Assembly: GCA_024680555.1 (NCBI GenBank)
Contig: JAILCC010000019.1
Coordinates: forward strand, 102,049-166,048
From: a bacterium
GTDB taxonomy: Bacteria; Cyanobacteriota; Vampirovibrionia; Gastranaerophilales; JAILCC01
DNA length: 64,000 bases
Direction: 5' to 3'
In this document: positions 1 through 8,461 of the stretch, one piece after another
Layout of the letters: every line of letters begins with the position of its first letter
Numbering within the stretch: position 1 is the first letter of the stretch
Notes under the pieces: model-generated
What the model was told of the DNA's origin: nothing
Databases searched by the model: none
What the model saw: the letters and a program-made list of their open reading frames with translations, nothing else
Position numbers and translations under genes: made by a program

Positions 1-651
1 AACTTCCTGATCATCTTCAACATGAACTTTGACAAGGTCTTTTATCATTATATCTTCGACTTTTACATATTTGGGTGTCGTAAAAAGGCTCCGTAAACTC
101 AATACGCCCAACAGATGTCCGCTTTTATCGGTAACGTAAATGTACAAAAATTCCACTTTATCCGTTTCCGCTTTAATACGAAGGAAAGAAACAACTTCAT
201 CAACCGTCATATCTTTGTCAACGGTAAGAACATCGGAGTTCATTATACCGCCGGCGGAATCTTCGGGGTAACTCAACAATTCACGAATTTGGTTAGAAAT
301 TCTTTCCGGCAATTTGTTCAGATAATTTTCGGAATCATTGTCGTCCAAATCGCCCAAAACGTCTGCCACGCTATCGTGAGGCATCTTTAAAATGATTGAG
401 GATGCTTTTTCTTCGTCAATTTCGCTAAGAATTTCAACCTGTAATTGAGGGCTCAAAAATTCTAAAAGTTCTGCCGCATCGTCTTCGGGCATAACATTAA
501 AGCATTTTAGACGTTCATCCTCGTCAAGTTCTTCAAAAAGCTCTGCAATATCAGCCGAGTGAAGATTATCCAATTCCTCTTTAAGAAGATTATCATCTGC
601 TTGAGCAAGTATATCTTTTAATCTTTCTACTGCATTTTCCAGATTGAGCAT
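1..651 (-). CDS. mgtE: Magnesium transporter MgtE, N-terminal part (cut by window edge)
   Basis: Amino-terminal 217 residues of an MgtE-type Mg2+ channel; the gene runs off the left edge, so the CBS2 and membrane domains are outside the window. On the minus strand the protein opens MLNLENAVERLKDIL and continues into the acidic helical N-domain (about residues 1-130, with SADIAELFEEL and PEDDAAELLEFLSP, typical of MgtE_N superhelical repeats). The conserved PEDSAGGIMN junction and the start of the first CBS domain follow. In the family the acidic N-domain and CBS pair sense cytosolic Mg2+ and gate the pore. A GAGG lies about 10 nt before the ATG. The gene is divergent from gap with 123 bp between them. 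I see no M-box-like leader, and the gap is short for one. Family assignment is firm. Confidence 0.93.
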   Translation of the reverse strand, partial: MLNLENAVERLKDILAQADDNLLKEELDNLHSADIAELFEELDEDERLKCFNVMPEDDAAELLEFLSPQLQVEILSEIDEEKASSIILKMPHDSVADVLGDLDDNDSENYLNKLPERISNQIRELLSYPEDSAGGIMNSDVLTVDKDMTVDEVVSFLRIKAETDKVEFLYIYVTDKSGHLLGVLSLRSLFTTPKYVKVEDIMIKDLVKVHVEDDQEV

Positions 652-708
652 AACCTATCCCTCACGACTGTCATGGTCATGATAACGCAAACATGCAAAA
701 ATAAAAAT

Positions 709-737
709 TTGCTTATTTTTTTTGTTTTTTGTATAAC
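709..737 (+). promoter_or_regulatory. Sigma-70 type promoter of gap
   Basis: TTGCTT (709-714), a 17-nt spacer and TATAAC (732-737) predict a start near 744, about 31 nt before the gap ATG. The spacer is mostly T. Called by eye from consensus similarity. Confidence 0.6.
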
Positions 738-774
738 GAAATAGAAATAGATTACAGAAAGTGAGGCTTTCAAA

Positions 775-1779
775 ATGGTAAAAGTAGCAATTAACGGATT
801 CGGAAGAATCGGTAGAAACACACTTAGAGCAGCAATCAGAGAAGGTATATTCAACCAAATTGATTATGTTGCTATCAACGATCCTGGTTTAAAACCGGAT
901 GATGCAGCACGTATTTTCAAATATGACTCAGTTATGGGAAGATTTGACGGTACTGTAGAAGCAGCTGAAGACGGTATCATTATCAACGGCAAAAAGATTT
1001 TATTCTTTGCTGAAAAAGATCCCGCAGTTCTTCCTTGGGCTAAATTAGGTGTAGAAGTTGTTGTTGAATCAACAGGTTTCTTCACTGATGCAGAAAAAGC
1101 AAAAGCACACATCGCAGCAGGTGCAAAAAAAGTTATCATTTCAGCTCCTGCAACTAACGAAGACATCACTATCGTTCTCGGAGTAAACGAAGACAAATAC
1201 GATACAAATGTTCACAATGTTATTTCAATGGCATCTTGCACAACCAACTGCTTAGCACCGGTTGCAAAAGTTATTGATGAAAAATTCGGTATCGTTAAAG
1301 GTTTGATGACAACAGTTCACTCATACACCGGTGACCAAAGAATCTTAGACGCAGGACACAAAGATCCTCGTCGTGCAAGAGCAGGCGCTCTTAACATCGT
1401 TCCGACAAAAACAGGTGCAGCAAAAGCAGTTGCTCTCGTTCTTCCTCAATTAAAAGGAAAATTGGACGGTTTTGCTATGAGAGTTCCTACTCCGGATGTT
1501 TCATTAGTTGACGTTGTATTTGAAGTAGCTAAAGAAGTAACTGTAGAAGAAGTTAATGCAGCTCTTAAAGCAGGTGCAGACGGACATGTTCTTTGCTACA
1601 CAGAAGAACCATTGGTATCTTCTGACTACGTTGGTACTTCTCAATCTTCAACTGTTGACGGTTTGTTAACTCGTGTAATGGGCGGAAACCAAGTTAAAGT
1701 TATTTCTTGGTACGATAACGAAATGGGTTATTCAACAAGATTAGCTGAAACTACAAAATATGTAGCAGATAGATTATAA
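775..1779 (+). CDS. gap: Type I glyceraldehyde-3-phosphate dehydrogenase
   Basis: Converts glyceraldehyde-3-phosphate, phosphate and NAD(P)+ to 1,3-bisphosphoglycerate in glycolysis or the reverse in gluconeogenesis. The 334-residue length is standard. The Rossmann start is VKVAINGFGRIGRN. The catalytic motif SCTTNCLAP carries the nucleophile Cys-155, and the anion-binding stretch THSYTGDQR and the NAD-loop end WYDNEMGYS are intact. The SYTGDQR and RRARAGALNIVPT segments resemble the cyanobacterial/plastid Gap2 branch more than enteric GapA, but cofactor preference cannot be settled by eye. The gene has its own promoter and is closed by a strong hairpin, so it is probably monocistronic. The start is the first ATG, with a weak GTGAGG upstream. 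Confidence 0.97.
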   Translation: MVKVAINGFGRIGRNTLRAAIREGIFNQIDYVAINDPGLKPDDAARIFKYDSVMGRFDGTVEAAEDGIIINGKKILFFAEKDPAVLPWAKLGVEVVVESTGFFTDAEKAKAHIAAGAKKVIISAPATNEDITIVLGVNEDKYDTNVHNVISMASCTTNCLAPVAKVIDEKFGIVKGLMTTVHSYTGDQRILDAGHKDPRRARAGALNIVPTKTGAAKAVALVLPQLKGKLDGFAMRVPTPDVSLVDVVFEVAKEVTVEEVNAALKAGADGHVLCYTEEPLVSSDYVGTSQSSTVDGLLTRVMGGNQVKVISWYDNEMGYSTRLAETTKYVADRL

Positions 1780-1802
1780 TTTGAAAGAATTATAAAAAAT
1801 TC

Positions 1803-1835
1803 AGAGCGGAAATCAAATGATTTCCGCTCTTTTTG
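1803..1835. terminator. Bidirectional intrinsic terminator between gap and the 1869 gene
   Basis: A perfect 13-bp stem (AGAGCGGAAATCA/TGATTTCCGCTCT, 2-nt spacer) is followed by a T run on the plus strand and preceded by an A run, so it can end both converging genes. Confidence 0.85.
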
Positions 1836-1868
1836 TGTGGGTGTTATATAAGTGTAAGTGTGTATTAG

Positions 1869-2237
1869 TTATTTTTCAAATGGGTTGCAAATGGGGCATT
1901 CGGGATGTCTTGATTTTTCTTTGAAAGTTGCACTTACCGCATTTACAATTTCATCCAGTAAATTTTCTGTATCTGCGGTTTCTACGACAAATGGTTTTTC
2001 ATGATTACAATTCGGATATACTGTTCCAAAAACATAGCTTCTTCCGGCATGCTGTACAAATTCATCAATTTCAACTTGACCTGCGGGAAGATTTGCCAAC
2101 TTTGACCTAAAATCTAAAATTTCATCCGCACCCATTCTATGGTTATCAAACAGGTATTCTTCTATCTTTTCCATGTGATAATCATTTTCTTGCATGTGCG
2201 CACGAAAATTCATATTTGAAATTGCATTTATGTTCAT
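1869..2237 (-). CDS. Hypothetical protein with C-terminal H-x2-C-x2-C motif
   Basis: A 122-residue soluble protein of unknown function. The start is placed at the second in-frame ATG (2237) because TAAGGAG lies 5-6 nt before it; the longer reading from 2261 lacks a ribosome-binding site. The N-terminal half is helical and charged (MEKIEEYLFDNHRMGADEIL). The middle contains GRSYVFGTVYPNCNHEKPF, and the last residues are HPECPICNPFEK, a possible metal-binding knuckle together with the upstream CNH. There is no signal peptide or membrane segment. It is transcribed towards gap and shares the terminator. I recognise no family. Confidence 0.75.
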   Translation of the reverse strand: MNINAISNMNFRAHMQENDYHMEKIEEYLFDNHRMGADEILDFRSKLANLPAGQVEIDEFVQHAGRSYVFGTVYPNCNHEKPFVVETADTENLLDEIVNAVSATFKEKSRHPECPICNPFEK

Positions 2238-2321
2238 GTAATGCTCCTTAGCCTCGTGCATGCATTAAAAGATGTAAAAAAATAATTTGCTAGTTAGGAT
2301 ACTATTTAATAGCAGGCAACA

Positions 2322-2345
2322 AAAAGAGGTCTTTCGACCTCTTTT
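2322..2345 (-). terminator. Hairpin downstream of the 2533-4374 gene
   Basis: AAAAGAGGTC/GACCTCTTTT with a 4-nt loop. On the minus strand the stem ends in a T run. It lies about 190 nt past the stop of the coiled-coil gene and before the 1869 gene. It could act on either strand; the minus strand is the likely user. Confidence 0.6.
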
Positions 2346-2430
2346 GGTTTTTACTTTCCTGTGCTTCCTAAATTGTTCTGTATGCACACACCATGCCTAA
2401 TTTATTTTAGCATCCATATTTGTCCGATAT

Positions 2431-2456
2431 ATTCCGAAACAAGTTCGGAATGACAT
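2431..2456. repeat. Dispersed palindrome, copy 1 (ACAAG-loop hairpin followed by GACAT)
   Basis: An 8-bp inverted repeat ATTCCGAA-ACAAG-TTCGGAAT followed by GACAT. A second copy with the same loop and tail but a different, still fully paired, stem lies at 53772-53797. It sits in the 295-bp gap between the 1869 and 2533 genes, which otherwise holds only the hairpin at 2322. Confidence 0.7.
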
Positions 2457-2532
2457 GAGGTGCAATTTATTGTGCATAAATTTTACAGAACGTTTCTCCT
2501 TTTTTTGCTACTATATTCAACCGTCGTGTCTA

Positions 2533-4374
2533 TTATTTCTTTTCTTGTTTTTTACTTGCAGCTTCATTCTTTGCTTGTTGTAAAGCTGTACGTTTTGTTT
2601 GTACATTTGCATCAGCTTCTTTTAAAGCAGCCGATGTTTGTGCCTTTTTGCTTTTTGCTTCTGTCAATTCTTTATTTGCATTTTGAATATCTTTTGTATT
2701 TTGGTTTTGATTTTCTTTCTTTGCCTCATAATCTTTTATCTTTTGATCGTATCCGGCTTTTTCTTGTTCCAAAGAACCGCTACCGTTATTTACAAGTTTT
2801 TGAGACTCGGTTAATTTTTTATTAGCAGCATCTTTTGCTTCTCTGGCTTGTGTTTCTTTATTTTCATGTTCTTTTGCTTCATTCATTTTTTGACGTTGTT
2901 GTTCTCTTAATTGTCTAGCTTCTTCTTTAAGAGATGATTTTTTAGATTCATCTTTTTCTGTACTTGCAGCATTTTCCTTAGCTTGAGCACTTTGACCAAA
3001 TTCATCAGCAAGTCTGGTAGCAGCTTGCTTAGCTTGACCTTCAGATTTTTCCGTAGCGCCTTGTTTTTCTATTTCAGCATTATAGTCTGTTTGCTTACTT
3101 TGTTCGTCTTTAATTTTGCCGTCTACTTCATCTCTCTTTGCTAAATTATCTGAATATTCTTTCTTAGCTTGTTCGACTTCACCTTTATCATTTTTTGTTA
3201 ATTCATCAACTTTTGATTGTTTTTCATCAACAACTTTTTGTTGATTATCATCTTCTGTTTTTGCCTCTTTTTGTTTGTTTTCAGCAGCTTCTAATTCTTT
3301 TTCTGCATTTTTCACTTCTTCGGGAGAACTCAATGCATTTGCAGCTGCGTTCCAACCGGCTTCAATACCTTTGCCCATTACAGTTGTTGTAGCGGTTGTT
3401 GCTGCGGTTGTTCCCAGATTTTGTGCGAATTGGGCACCTGCACTTTGCGAACTTCCGCTTGAAGAAGATGAGCTTCCGCTTGAAGATGATGAGCTGCTAC
3501 TTTTGGTTGATTTTGAGTGCGGAGCGTTTAAGGTTGCACTTAATTCAGCATTAGAAGCAATGCCCATAGATTGAACTTCCGAAATAACACTTTGTCCGGA
3601 AGAATTACCTGTACTACTTACCGAAGACAGCGAACTATTTACGCTAGATGCGCCTGATTGACTATCGTTTGCAGCAGCATAAATGGGTGATGTTGCTCTA
3701 GTCGATTGAGTACTAGTTGAAGTTGCTGCACTTTTATTCTCTGTATCGGTTGCATTATCTGTCTTTGTATTATCAGTTTTGGTGTTGTCAGTCTTTGTAT
3801 TATTTGATTTTGCGCTATCAGCCTTTTCATCAGCACCGGCTTTTTCCGCATTGCCGCTTGTTTTTTGAATTCCACCTTGTGCTTTTTCTTCTATTGAAGA
3901 GATTTCAGCATTAGAAACGCCTTGTTCTTGTAATTCTTTCTTAGTATCTTCTATTTCGCCTTCTGATGCGCCTTGTTTTATCATTCTGGTCAAATCATTT
4001 TTAATTTCATGGGCATCTTTTTGCTGAGCATCGCCTGCTTTAATCGGGTTGCTTGCAGCAGAATTGCCGAGATTTATACCCCAAGCATCATCATAAAAAC
4101 CGTTTTCATCAAAATTTACATTACCTTGTTCATCTTGTTGCAAATATTCTTCTGCACCCTTTTCTTCTTGCATAAACCAAGGACCGTCATTTTTCGTACC
4201 TTGAGCTTCTTCTTGTCCGAAAATATTTGTACTTTGTGTTTTTTGTGTGCTGTATGCACCTTGTGTACTTTTGATGTTGTCACTCGTAAGTCCCTCTTTA
4301 TTTCTTTGGGATAATGTTAAAAAGGGGCTGTCTTGCGGTTTTTTACCGTTTTGGATGTTTGGATTGAAAGCCAT
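2533..4374 (-). CDS. Large Ser-rich coiled-coil protein, no recognised family
   Basis: A 613-residue protein with no signal peptide. Residues 1-190 are polar and acidic. Around residues 195-215 the pentad TKTDN is repeated three times. Residues 270-310 are almost pure Ser/Gly/Lys. A short Ala/Thr/Gly-rich, moderately hydrophobic stretch follows (about 320-345). From about residue 350 to the end the protein is Lys/Glu/Gln/Ala-rich with long predicted coiled coils. Gln and Asn use is high throughout. Such a layout (disordered linker plus rod) suggests a structural or secreted scaffold protein, but that is inference. The gene stands alone; a hairpin follows at 2322-2345. Function unknown. Confidence 0.8.
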   Translation of the reverse strand: MAFNPNIQNGKKPQDSPFLTLSQRNKEGLTSDNIKSTQGAYSTQKTQSTNIFGQEEAQGTKNDGPWFMQEEKGAEEYLQQDEQGNVNFDENGFYDDAWGINLGNSAASNPIKAGDAQQKDAHEIKNDLTRMIKQGASEGEIEDTKKELQEQGVSNAEISSIEEKAQGGIQKTSGNAEKAGADEKADSAKSNNTKTDNTKTDNTKTDNATDTENKSAATSTSTQSTRATSPIYAAANDSQSGASSVNSSLSSVSSTGNSSGQSVISEVQSMGIASNAELSATLNAPHSKSTKSSSSSSSSGSSSSSSGSSQSAGAQFAQNLGTTAATTATTTVMGKGIEAGWNAAANALSSPEEVKNAEKELEAAENKQKEAKTEDDNQQKVVDEKQSKVDELTKNDKGEVEQAKKEYSDNLAKRDEVDGKIKDEQSKQTDYNAEIEKQGATEKSEGQAKQAATRLADEFGQSAQAKENAASTEKDESKKSSLKEEARQLREQQRQKMNEAKEHENKETQAREAKDAANKKLTESQKLVNNGSGSLEQEKAGYDQKIKDYEAKKENQNQNTKDIQNANKELTEAKSKKAQTSAALKEADANVQTKRTALQQAKNEAASKKQEKK

Positions 4375-4594
4375 AATATAAATTCTCCATGCTCTAATGT
4401 ATCTCTTGTATATATAAAAACGATATACTCAAAAAAATTGCCTTTTCGATAAAAAATTTTTTCTTTTTATTTTTCAAGAAGCCAAAATACCTGATAATAC
4501 AGCTTAGACAGAATTTTTCAAAATGAGGTAACAAGCAAAAAATTATGCACCGTTTTCAAATTGTTCTTTAAAACAAACTTTTTTTCTTAACAAT

Positions 4595-4623
4595 TTCCCA
4601 TGCCCGAAATAATGCACTATAAT
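4595..4623 (+). promoter_or_regulatory. Promoter giving a predicted leaderless mRNA
   Basis: TTCCCA (4595-4600), a 17-nt spacer and TATAAT (4618-4623). Counting the final T as -7 puts +1 on the A of the ATG at 4630. No Shine-Dalgarno fits between them. Confidence 0.55.
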
Positions 4624-4629
4624 TAGCTT

Positions 4630-6927
4630 ATGAAGAGAATTTGTAAGTTTTTAATATATATATACATACTTTTTGTAAGTTCATCCGCCCTTGCGTATCA
4701 AATTGGAGTATGGGACAGCAATGAAAGTATTGCCAACCCTGCACTGAATATAAAATATCAAGGGAATAAGATACAACGTTTGACAAAAGCAAACTCGTAT
4801 TCAATACATCCAAACACGTATCAAGTAATAATATTTACGAGATATTTCGGAGTTGATGATAATACATACAACCAACTTGATAAATATATTAAAAACGGTG
4901 GAAAGATAATATTGGCACTTCCGCAACAACCAAGTGAAGATGCTATCTATGCAAAGCTTTCTAAACTTGTCGGAGTAAATGTTAATAAAGTATTTGCCAC
5001 CCCTGACAGAACGGAAGTTAACTGGCTTGAAAAAACGCTTTCTCAAAACGCTTTGCCTCAAGGAACACGTATTGCCAATGTTTCTCTATCATCTACAACT
5101 TCTCATATTGCCGTATTCGGTGAAGTTGAAAGGCATGATAGCGCAATAAGCATGAACAGAGGTGGCTCTGTTATTTCATGGTGTTGGGGAAAAGCCGGCA
5201 GCAATTCGTTTAATGACAAAAGTATGCAGTATATATTAGATGAAGTAATGCCGAAAGATACCCCATCCGCTATATCATCGGGGTATAGCCAAACATTTTC
5301 GGGAAATGCCAATGATGATATAAAAAAGCTTAAAGAAACAAGGGAAAATATTGAAAAATTCCAGTCTGTCCCTATAAATTTCGGAACAGATATTTCCGAT
5401 GCACAGCAAAATCTGGAACGTTCAAAAATAGACGAATTATGGGCGCTTTACTATCTGAAAAATAACAACACTAAAGAATATGAAAACTGTATAAAATCAG
5501 CAAAAGAAAAAGCTCGTGGCGGAGTTTGCGGTTTGAAAGAAATCTCGCCCGCAGAAAATAGGGGAATTTGGTTTGACAGAGGTACAATCGTAAACATAAA
5601 ATCTCGTGCCGACATGGGCAAATATATGGAAAAACTCAAAACAAGCGGCATTAACACTGTTTATTTTGAAACCTTTAATGCTGGATACACAATTTACCCG
5701 AGCAAAATAGGAACCCAAAACCCTCTTACCAAAGGCAGAGATCCTCTATCTTGGGCAATAGAAGAAGCTCACGCCAGAAATATGAAGCTGCAGGCATGGG
5801 TGTGGATATTTGCGGTAGGAAATGACAGACACAATAAAATTATCGGAAAACCAAACGATTATGCCGGTCCTGTTTTGGATAAAAATATGAGGTGGGCATT
5901 GTTGGGAGAAAACGGAAATATGCGTCCCAAAAACCAACCCGAATTCTGGATAGATCCATCCAACAGGGAAGGGGTGAATTTCTTATTGTCGCTTATTGAC
6001 GAAATCGTGGACAAATACAATGTTGACGGTATTCAATTAGACTATATCCGGTATCCGTTCCAAAGCGAAGATAACCTCATGGGCTTCAACCATAATTCCA
6101 CCGAAGAATTTTCTATAAAAACAGGGGAAAAGCTACTTGATAACAGTTATCAAACCAATGCTCTATGGAACAGATGGAAAGAAAGCAATATAAATAATTT
6201 TGTAAAAACTGTTTACTCAAAAACCAAAAAAGCAAAATCAAATTCCGTAATTTCCGCAGCAATTTTTACAAAAACATCCCAAAACAGATTATCTACAATA
6301 CAACAAAACTGGGAAACCTGGGCGGAACAGGGATATATTGATTCCCTCACACCTATGTCTTATTCAATGACCGTAGATGCGTTAAATTCAAATTTATCGC
6401 CGTTGAAAACACAAATCGGAAACTGCTTAATATACCCAGGTGTTGCACTGCAACACGTAAATGAAGTTGGCATTATGGAACAGGCATTCAAAATAAGAGA
6501 AGAAGGATTCCCCGGTGTTTCATATTTTGCATTGGCACAGTTAACTCCGGACAAATCACAACTTATGCAAAACGGTTTTTATACACAAAAAGTTCAGGAC
6601 ACAAATTATAATCAGAAAAATTCCGCAGAGGATTTATTAAATGAATACAAAGTTTTTATGAACAATATATTGAGCGCAAACTCAGACCTTTCTCAACAGC
6701 AAAAAACCGATATTTCCAATATGGTTAGTTCTGTCACCGAAGCACTGAGGCTGTTAAATGTCGGAAAAATTCAAGACTCTTTGTATAAAATAAAACAAGT
6801 CGAAATTCAAAATGCCGCATTTTTCAGAAACTATTCCCAAACAAATGACTTAAAACGACAAACTGCAATCTCATATTTGAAAAGAGCAGAAAATCTTATA
6901 AAAATTTATAATAAAAAACGTGCATAA
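4630..6927 (+). CDS. Secreted glycosyl hydrolase-like GHL10 (DUF187) family protein
   Basis: A 765-residue exported protein. The N-terminus has a Lys/Arg start and hydrophobic core ending ALA-YQ, a clear signal peptide. Residues about 30-300 are an uncharacterised beta-rich region. From about 311 the GHL10/YngK-like barrel begins (RGIWFDRG, then NTVYFETFN, LQAWVWIFAVG, EFWIDPSNREGV, DGIQLDYIRYPF and SLTPMSYSMTV). The family, found in cyanobacteria among others, is thought to act on glycans; Asp/Glu residues in the FETF and LDYIRYP strands are candidate active-site residues. The last 110 residues are helical. The gene stands alone, with gatC 106 bp downstream of its stop, and a TATAAT 6 nt before the ATG suggests leaderless expression. 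Substrate unknown. Confidence 0.85.
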   Translation: MKRICKFLIYIYILFVSSSALAYQIGVWDSNESIANPALNIKYQGNKIQRLTKANSYSIHPNTYQVIIFTRYFGVDDNTYNQLDKYIKNGGKIILALPQQPSEDAIYAKLSKLVGVNVNKVFATPDRTEVNWLEKTLSQNALPQGTRIANVSLSSTTSHIAVFGEVERHDSAISMNRGGSVISWCWGKAGSNSFNDKSMQYILDEVMPKDTPSAISSGYSQTFSGNANDDIKKLKETRENIEKFQSVPINFGTDISDAQQNLERSKIDELWALYYLKNNNTKEYENCIKSAKEKARGGVCGLKEISPAENRGIWFDRGTIVNIKSRADMGKYMEKLKTSGINTVYFETFNAGYTIYPSKIGTQNPLTKGRDPLSWAIEEAHARNMKLQAWVWIFAVGNDRHNKIIGKPNDYAGPVLDKNMRWALLGENGNMRPKNQPEFWIDPSNREGVNFLLSLIDEIVDKYNVDGIQLDYIRYPFQSEDNLMGFNHNSTEEFSIKTGEKLLDNSYQTNALWNRWKESNINNFVKTVYSKTKKAKSNSVISAAIFTKTSQNRLSTIQQNWETWAEQGYIDSLTPMSYSMTVDALNSNLSPLKTQIGNCLIYPGVALQHVNEVGIMEQAFKIREEGFPGVSYFALAQLTPDKSQLMQNGFYTQKVQDTNYNQKNSAEDLLNEYKVFMNNILSANSDLSQQQKTDISNMVSSVTEALRLLNVGKIQDSLYKIKQVEIQNAAFFRNYSQTNDLKRQTAISYLKRAENLIKIYNKKRA

Positions 6928-7033
6928 TTTTGACATAAATCAGAAAATTCAAAAGTATTACAAAAGTAACTTTTGCTTGATTTATAGTTGATTTTTCTAT
7001 ATCATGAAAGAAAGTATAATGAGGAAAAGGTAT

Positions 7034-7315
7034 ATGATTACAATAAAAGACGTTGAACACGTTGCAAAATTGTCCAGATTGGCACTTTCGCAAGAAGAAA
7101 TGGAAAAATTTGCGCCGCAATTAAATTCTATTTTAGAATATGTTAATGAACTGAATGAAGTTGATACAACAGGCGTAACTCCAATGGCACACTCTATTAA
7201 AATCTCAAACGTAATGAGAGAAGATGAAGTAAAACAGGATTTTACAAGAGAAGAAATGCTGAAAAATGCGCCGGAAGAAGAAGACGGTTTCTTTAAAGTT
7301 CCCAAAATAAATTAA
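7034..7315 (+). CDS. gatC: Aspartyl/glutamyl-tRNA amidotransferase subunit C
   Basis: A small structural subunit of the GatCAB complex that converts Glu-tRNA(Gln) and Asp-tRNA(Asn) to the amidated forms. The start is set at 7034 (MITIKDVEHVAKLSRLALS) because this matches the usual GatC N-terminus and follows GAGGAAAAGG directly; reading from 7004 would add ten atypical residues. The 93-residue length is normal. The LNSILEYVNELNEVDT helix, PMAHSI and the FFKVPKI tail are family hallmarks. gatB is 11 kb away at 18362 and gatA is not in the window, so the complex genes are dispersed. Confidence 0.95.
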   Translation: MITIKDVEHVAKLSRLALSQEEMEKFAPQLNSILEYVNELNEVDTTGVTPMAHSIKISNVMREDEVKQDFTREEMLKNAPEEEDGFFKVPKIN

Positions 7316-7372
7316 ATTTATATATATAGTTTTAATGTATGTGCGCAGTTTGCACAAATATAAGGAGAACAA

Positions 7373-8446
7373 ATGGCTAATTTTAAAATTGCGGTATTGC
7401 CGGGTGACGGTATCGGTCCTGAGGTTATTGAACAGGGACTAAAATCACTGAGAGCGGTTTCTAACAAGTTCGGTCACACTTTTGAATTTGCAGAAGGCTT
7501 GATTGGCGGCGTTGCTATTGACCAAACAGGAGTTCCTCTCCCCGATGAAACAATCCAACTTGCACAATGCTCGGATGCGGTATATTTGGGAGCTGTCGGC
7601 GATTGGAAATATGACAAACTTGATCCGTCCATACGTCCGGAAAAAGCATTGTTAGGCATAAGAAAAGCACTCAAACTATTTGCAAATCTTCGTCCTGCTT
7701 TTGTATATGAAGAATTGGTTGATTGTTCTCCGATGAAACGAAATATTGTTGAAGGTGTCGATATTATGATAATAAGAGAACTTGTCGGCGGTGCTTATTT
7801 TGGCGAACCCAAAGGCATTGAAACCCGCAACGGCGAAAAAATCGGCTACAACAATATGATTTATACCGAAAGCGAAATTGAAAGAATTGTAAGAAAAGGC
7901 TTTGAAGTGGCTATGAAGCGCAGAAAGAAACTCTGCTCCGTTGACAAAGCAAATGTTCTTGATGTTTCAAGACTCTGGAGAGAGGTAGTATTAAGAGTAG
8001 CAAAAGAATACCCCGAAGTTGAATTATCTCATTTATACGTCGATAACGCATCAATGCAGCTAATCAGAAACCCGAAACAGTTTGACGTAATCGTTACGGA
8101 AAACCTCTTTGGAGATATTCTTTCTGATGAAGCGTCAATGTTAACCGGTTCATTGGGAATGCTCCCGAGTGCAAGTCTTTCTGAAGAAGGTGTTGCAATG
8201 TATGAACCAATTCACGGCAGCGCACCCGACTTCAAAGGTCAAAACAGATTGAACCCGATTGCAACCATTCTTTCAGCCGCTATGATGTTAAAATATAGTT
8301 TCAATCTAGATGCGGAAGCAGCTGCAATAGAAAATGCTGTAAGGGCAGTTTTGAGAGATGGCTATCGTACCGAAGATATTATGTCAGAAGGGAAAACCCT
8401 TGTCGGAACTTCGGAAATGGGCGATATGATAGCTAATTATGTATAG
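7373..8446 (+). CDS. leuB: 3-isopropylmalate dehydrogenase
   Basis: Oxidative decarboxylation of 3-isopropylmalate to 2-oxoisocaproate in leucine synthesis. The 357-residue length is typical. The N-terminus reads KIAVLPGDGIGPEV. Substrate-binding arginines are in RPEKALLGIRK and NLRPAF, the catalytic Lys is in CSVDKANVL, the metal-binding Asp residues are in the VTENLFGDILSDEASM region, and the NAD-binding EPIHGSAPDFKGQ motif is complete. The start follows AAGGAGAACAA. Other leucine genes are not nearby; ychF follows after 15 nt, so the two are probably cotranscribed. Confidence 0.96.
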   Translation: MANFKIAVLPGDGIGPEVIEQGLKSLRAVSNKFGHTFEFAEGLIGGVAIDQTGVPLPDETIQLAQCSDAVYLGAVGDWKYDKLDPSIRPEKALLGIRKALKLFANLRPAFVYEELVDCSPMKRNIVEGVDIMIIRELVGGAYFGEPKGIETRNGEKIGYNNMIYTESEIERIVRKGFEVAMKRRKKLCSVDKANVLDVSRLWREVVLRVAKEYPEVELSHLYVDNASMQLIRNPKQFDVIVTENLFGDILSDEASMLTGSLGMLPSASLSEEGVAMYEPIHGSAPDFKGQNRLNPIATILSAAMMLKYSFNLDAEAAAIENAVRAVLRDGYRTEDIMSEGKTLVGTSEMGDMIANYV

Positions 8447-8461
8447 AAAGAGGTCAAAAAA

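Noticed and set aside
115..390. Plus-strand open frame at the left edge
   Set aside because: Antisense to a clear mgtE coding sequence on the minus strand.
652..774. M-box magnesium riboswitch before mgtE
   Set aside because: The divergent spacer is only 123 bp and shared with the gap promoter; no M-box-like pairing was seen.
7015..7033. TATAAT before gatC as another leaderless promoter
   Set aside because: +1 would fall at 7027, inside the GAGGAAAAGG that fits as the Shine-Dalgarno of the ATG at 7034; either the box is fortuitous or the leader is very short.
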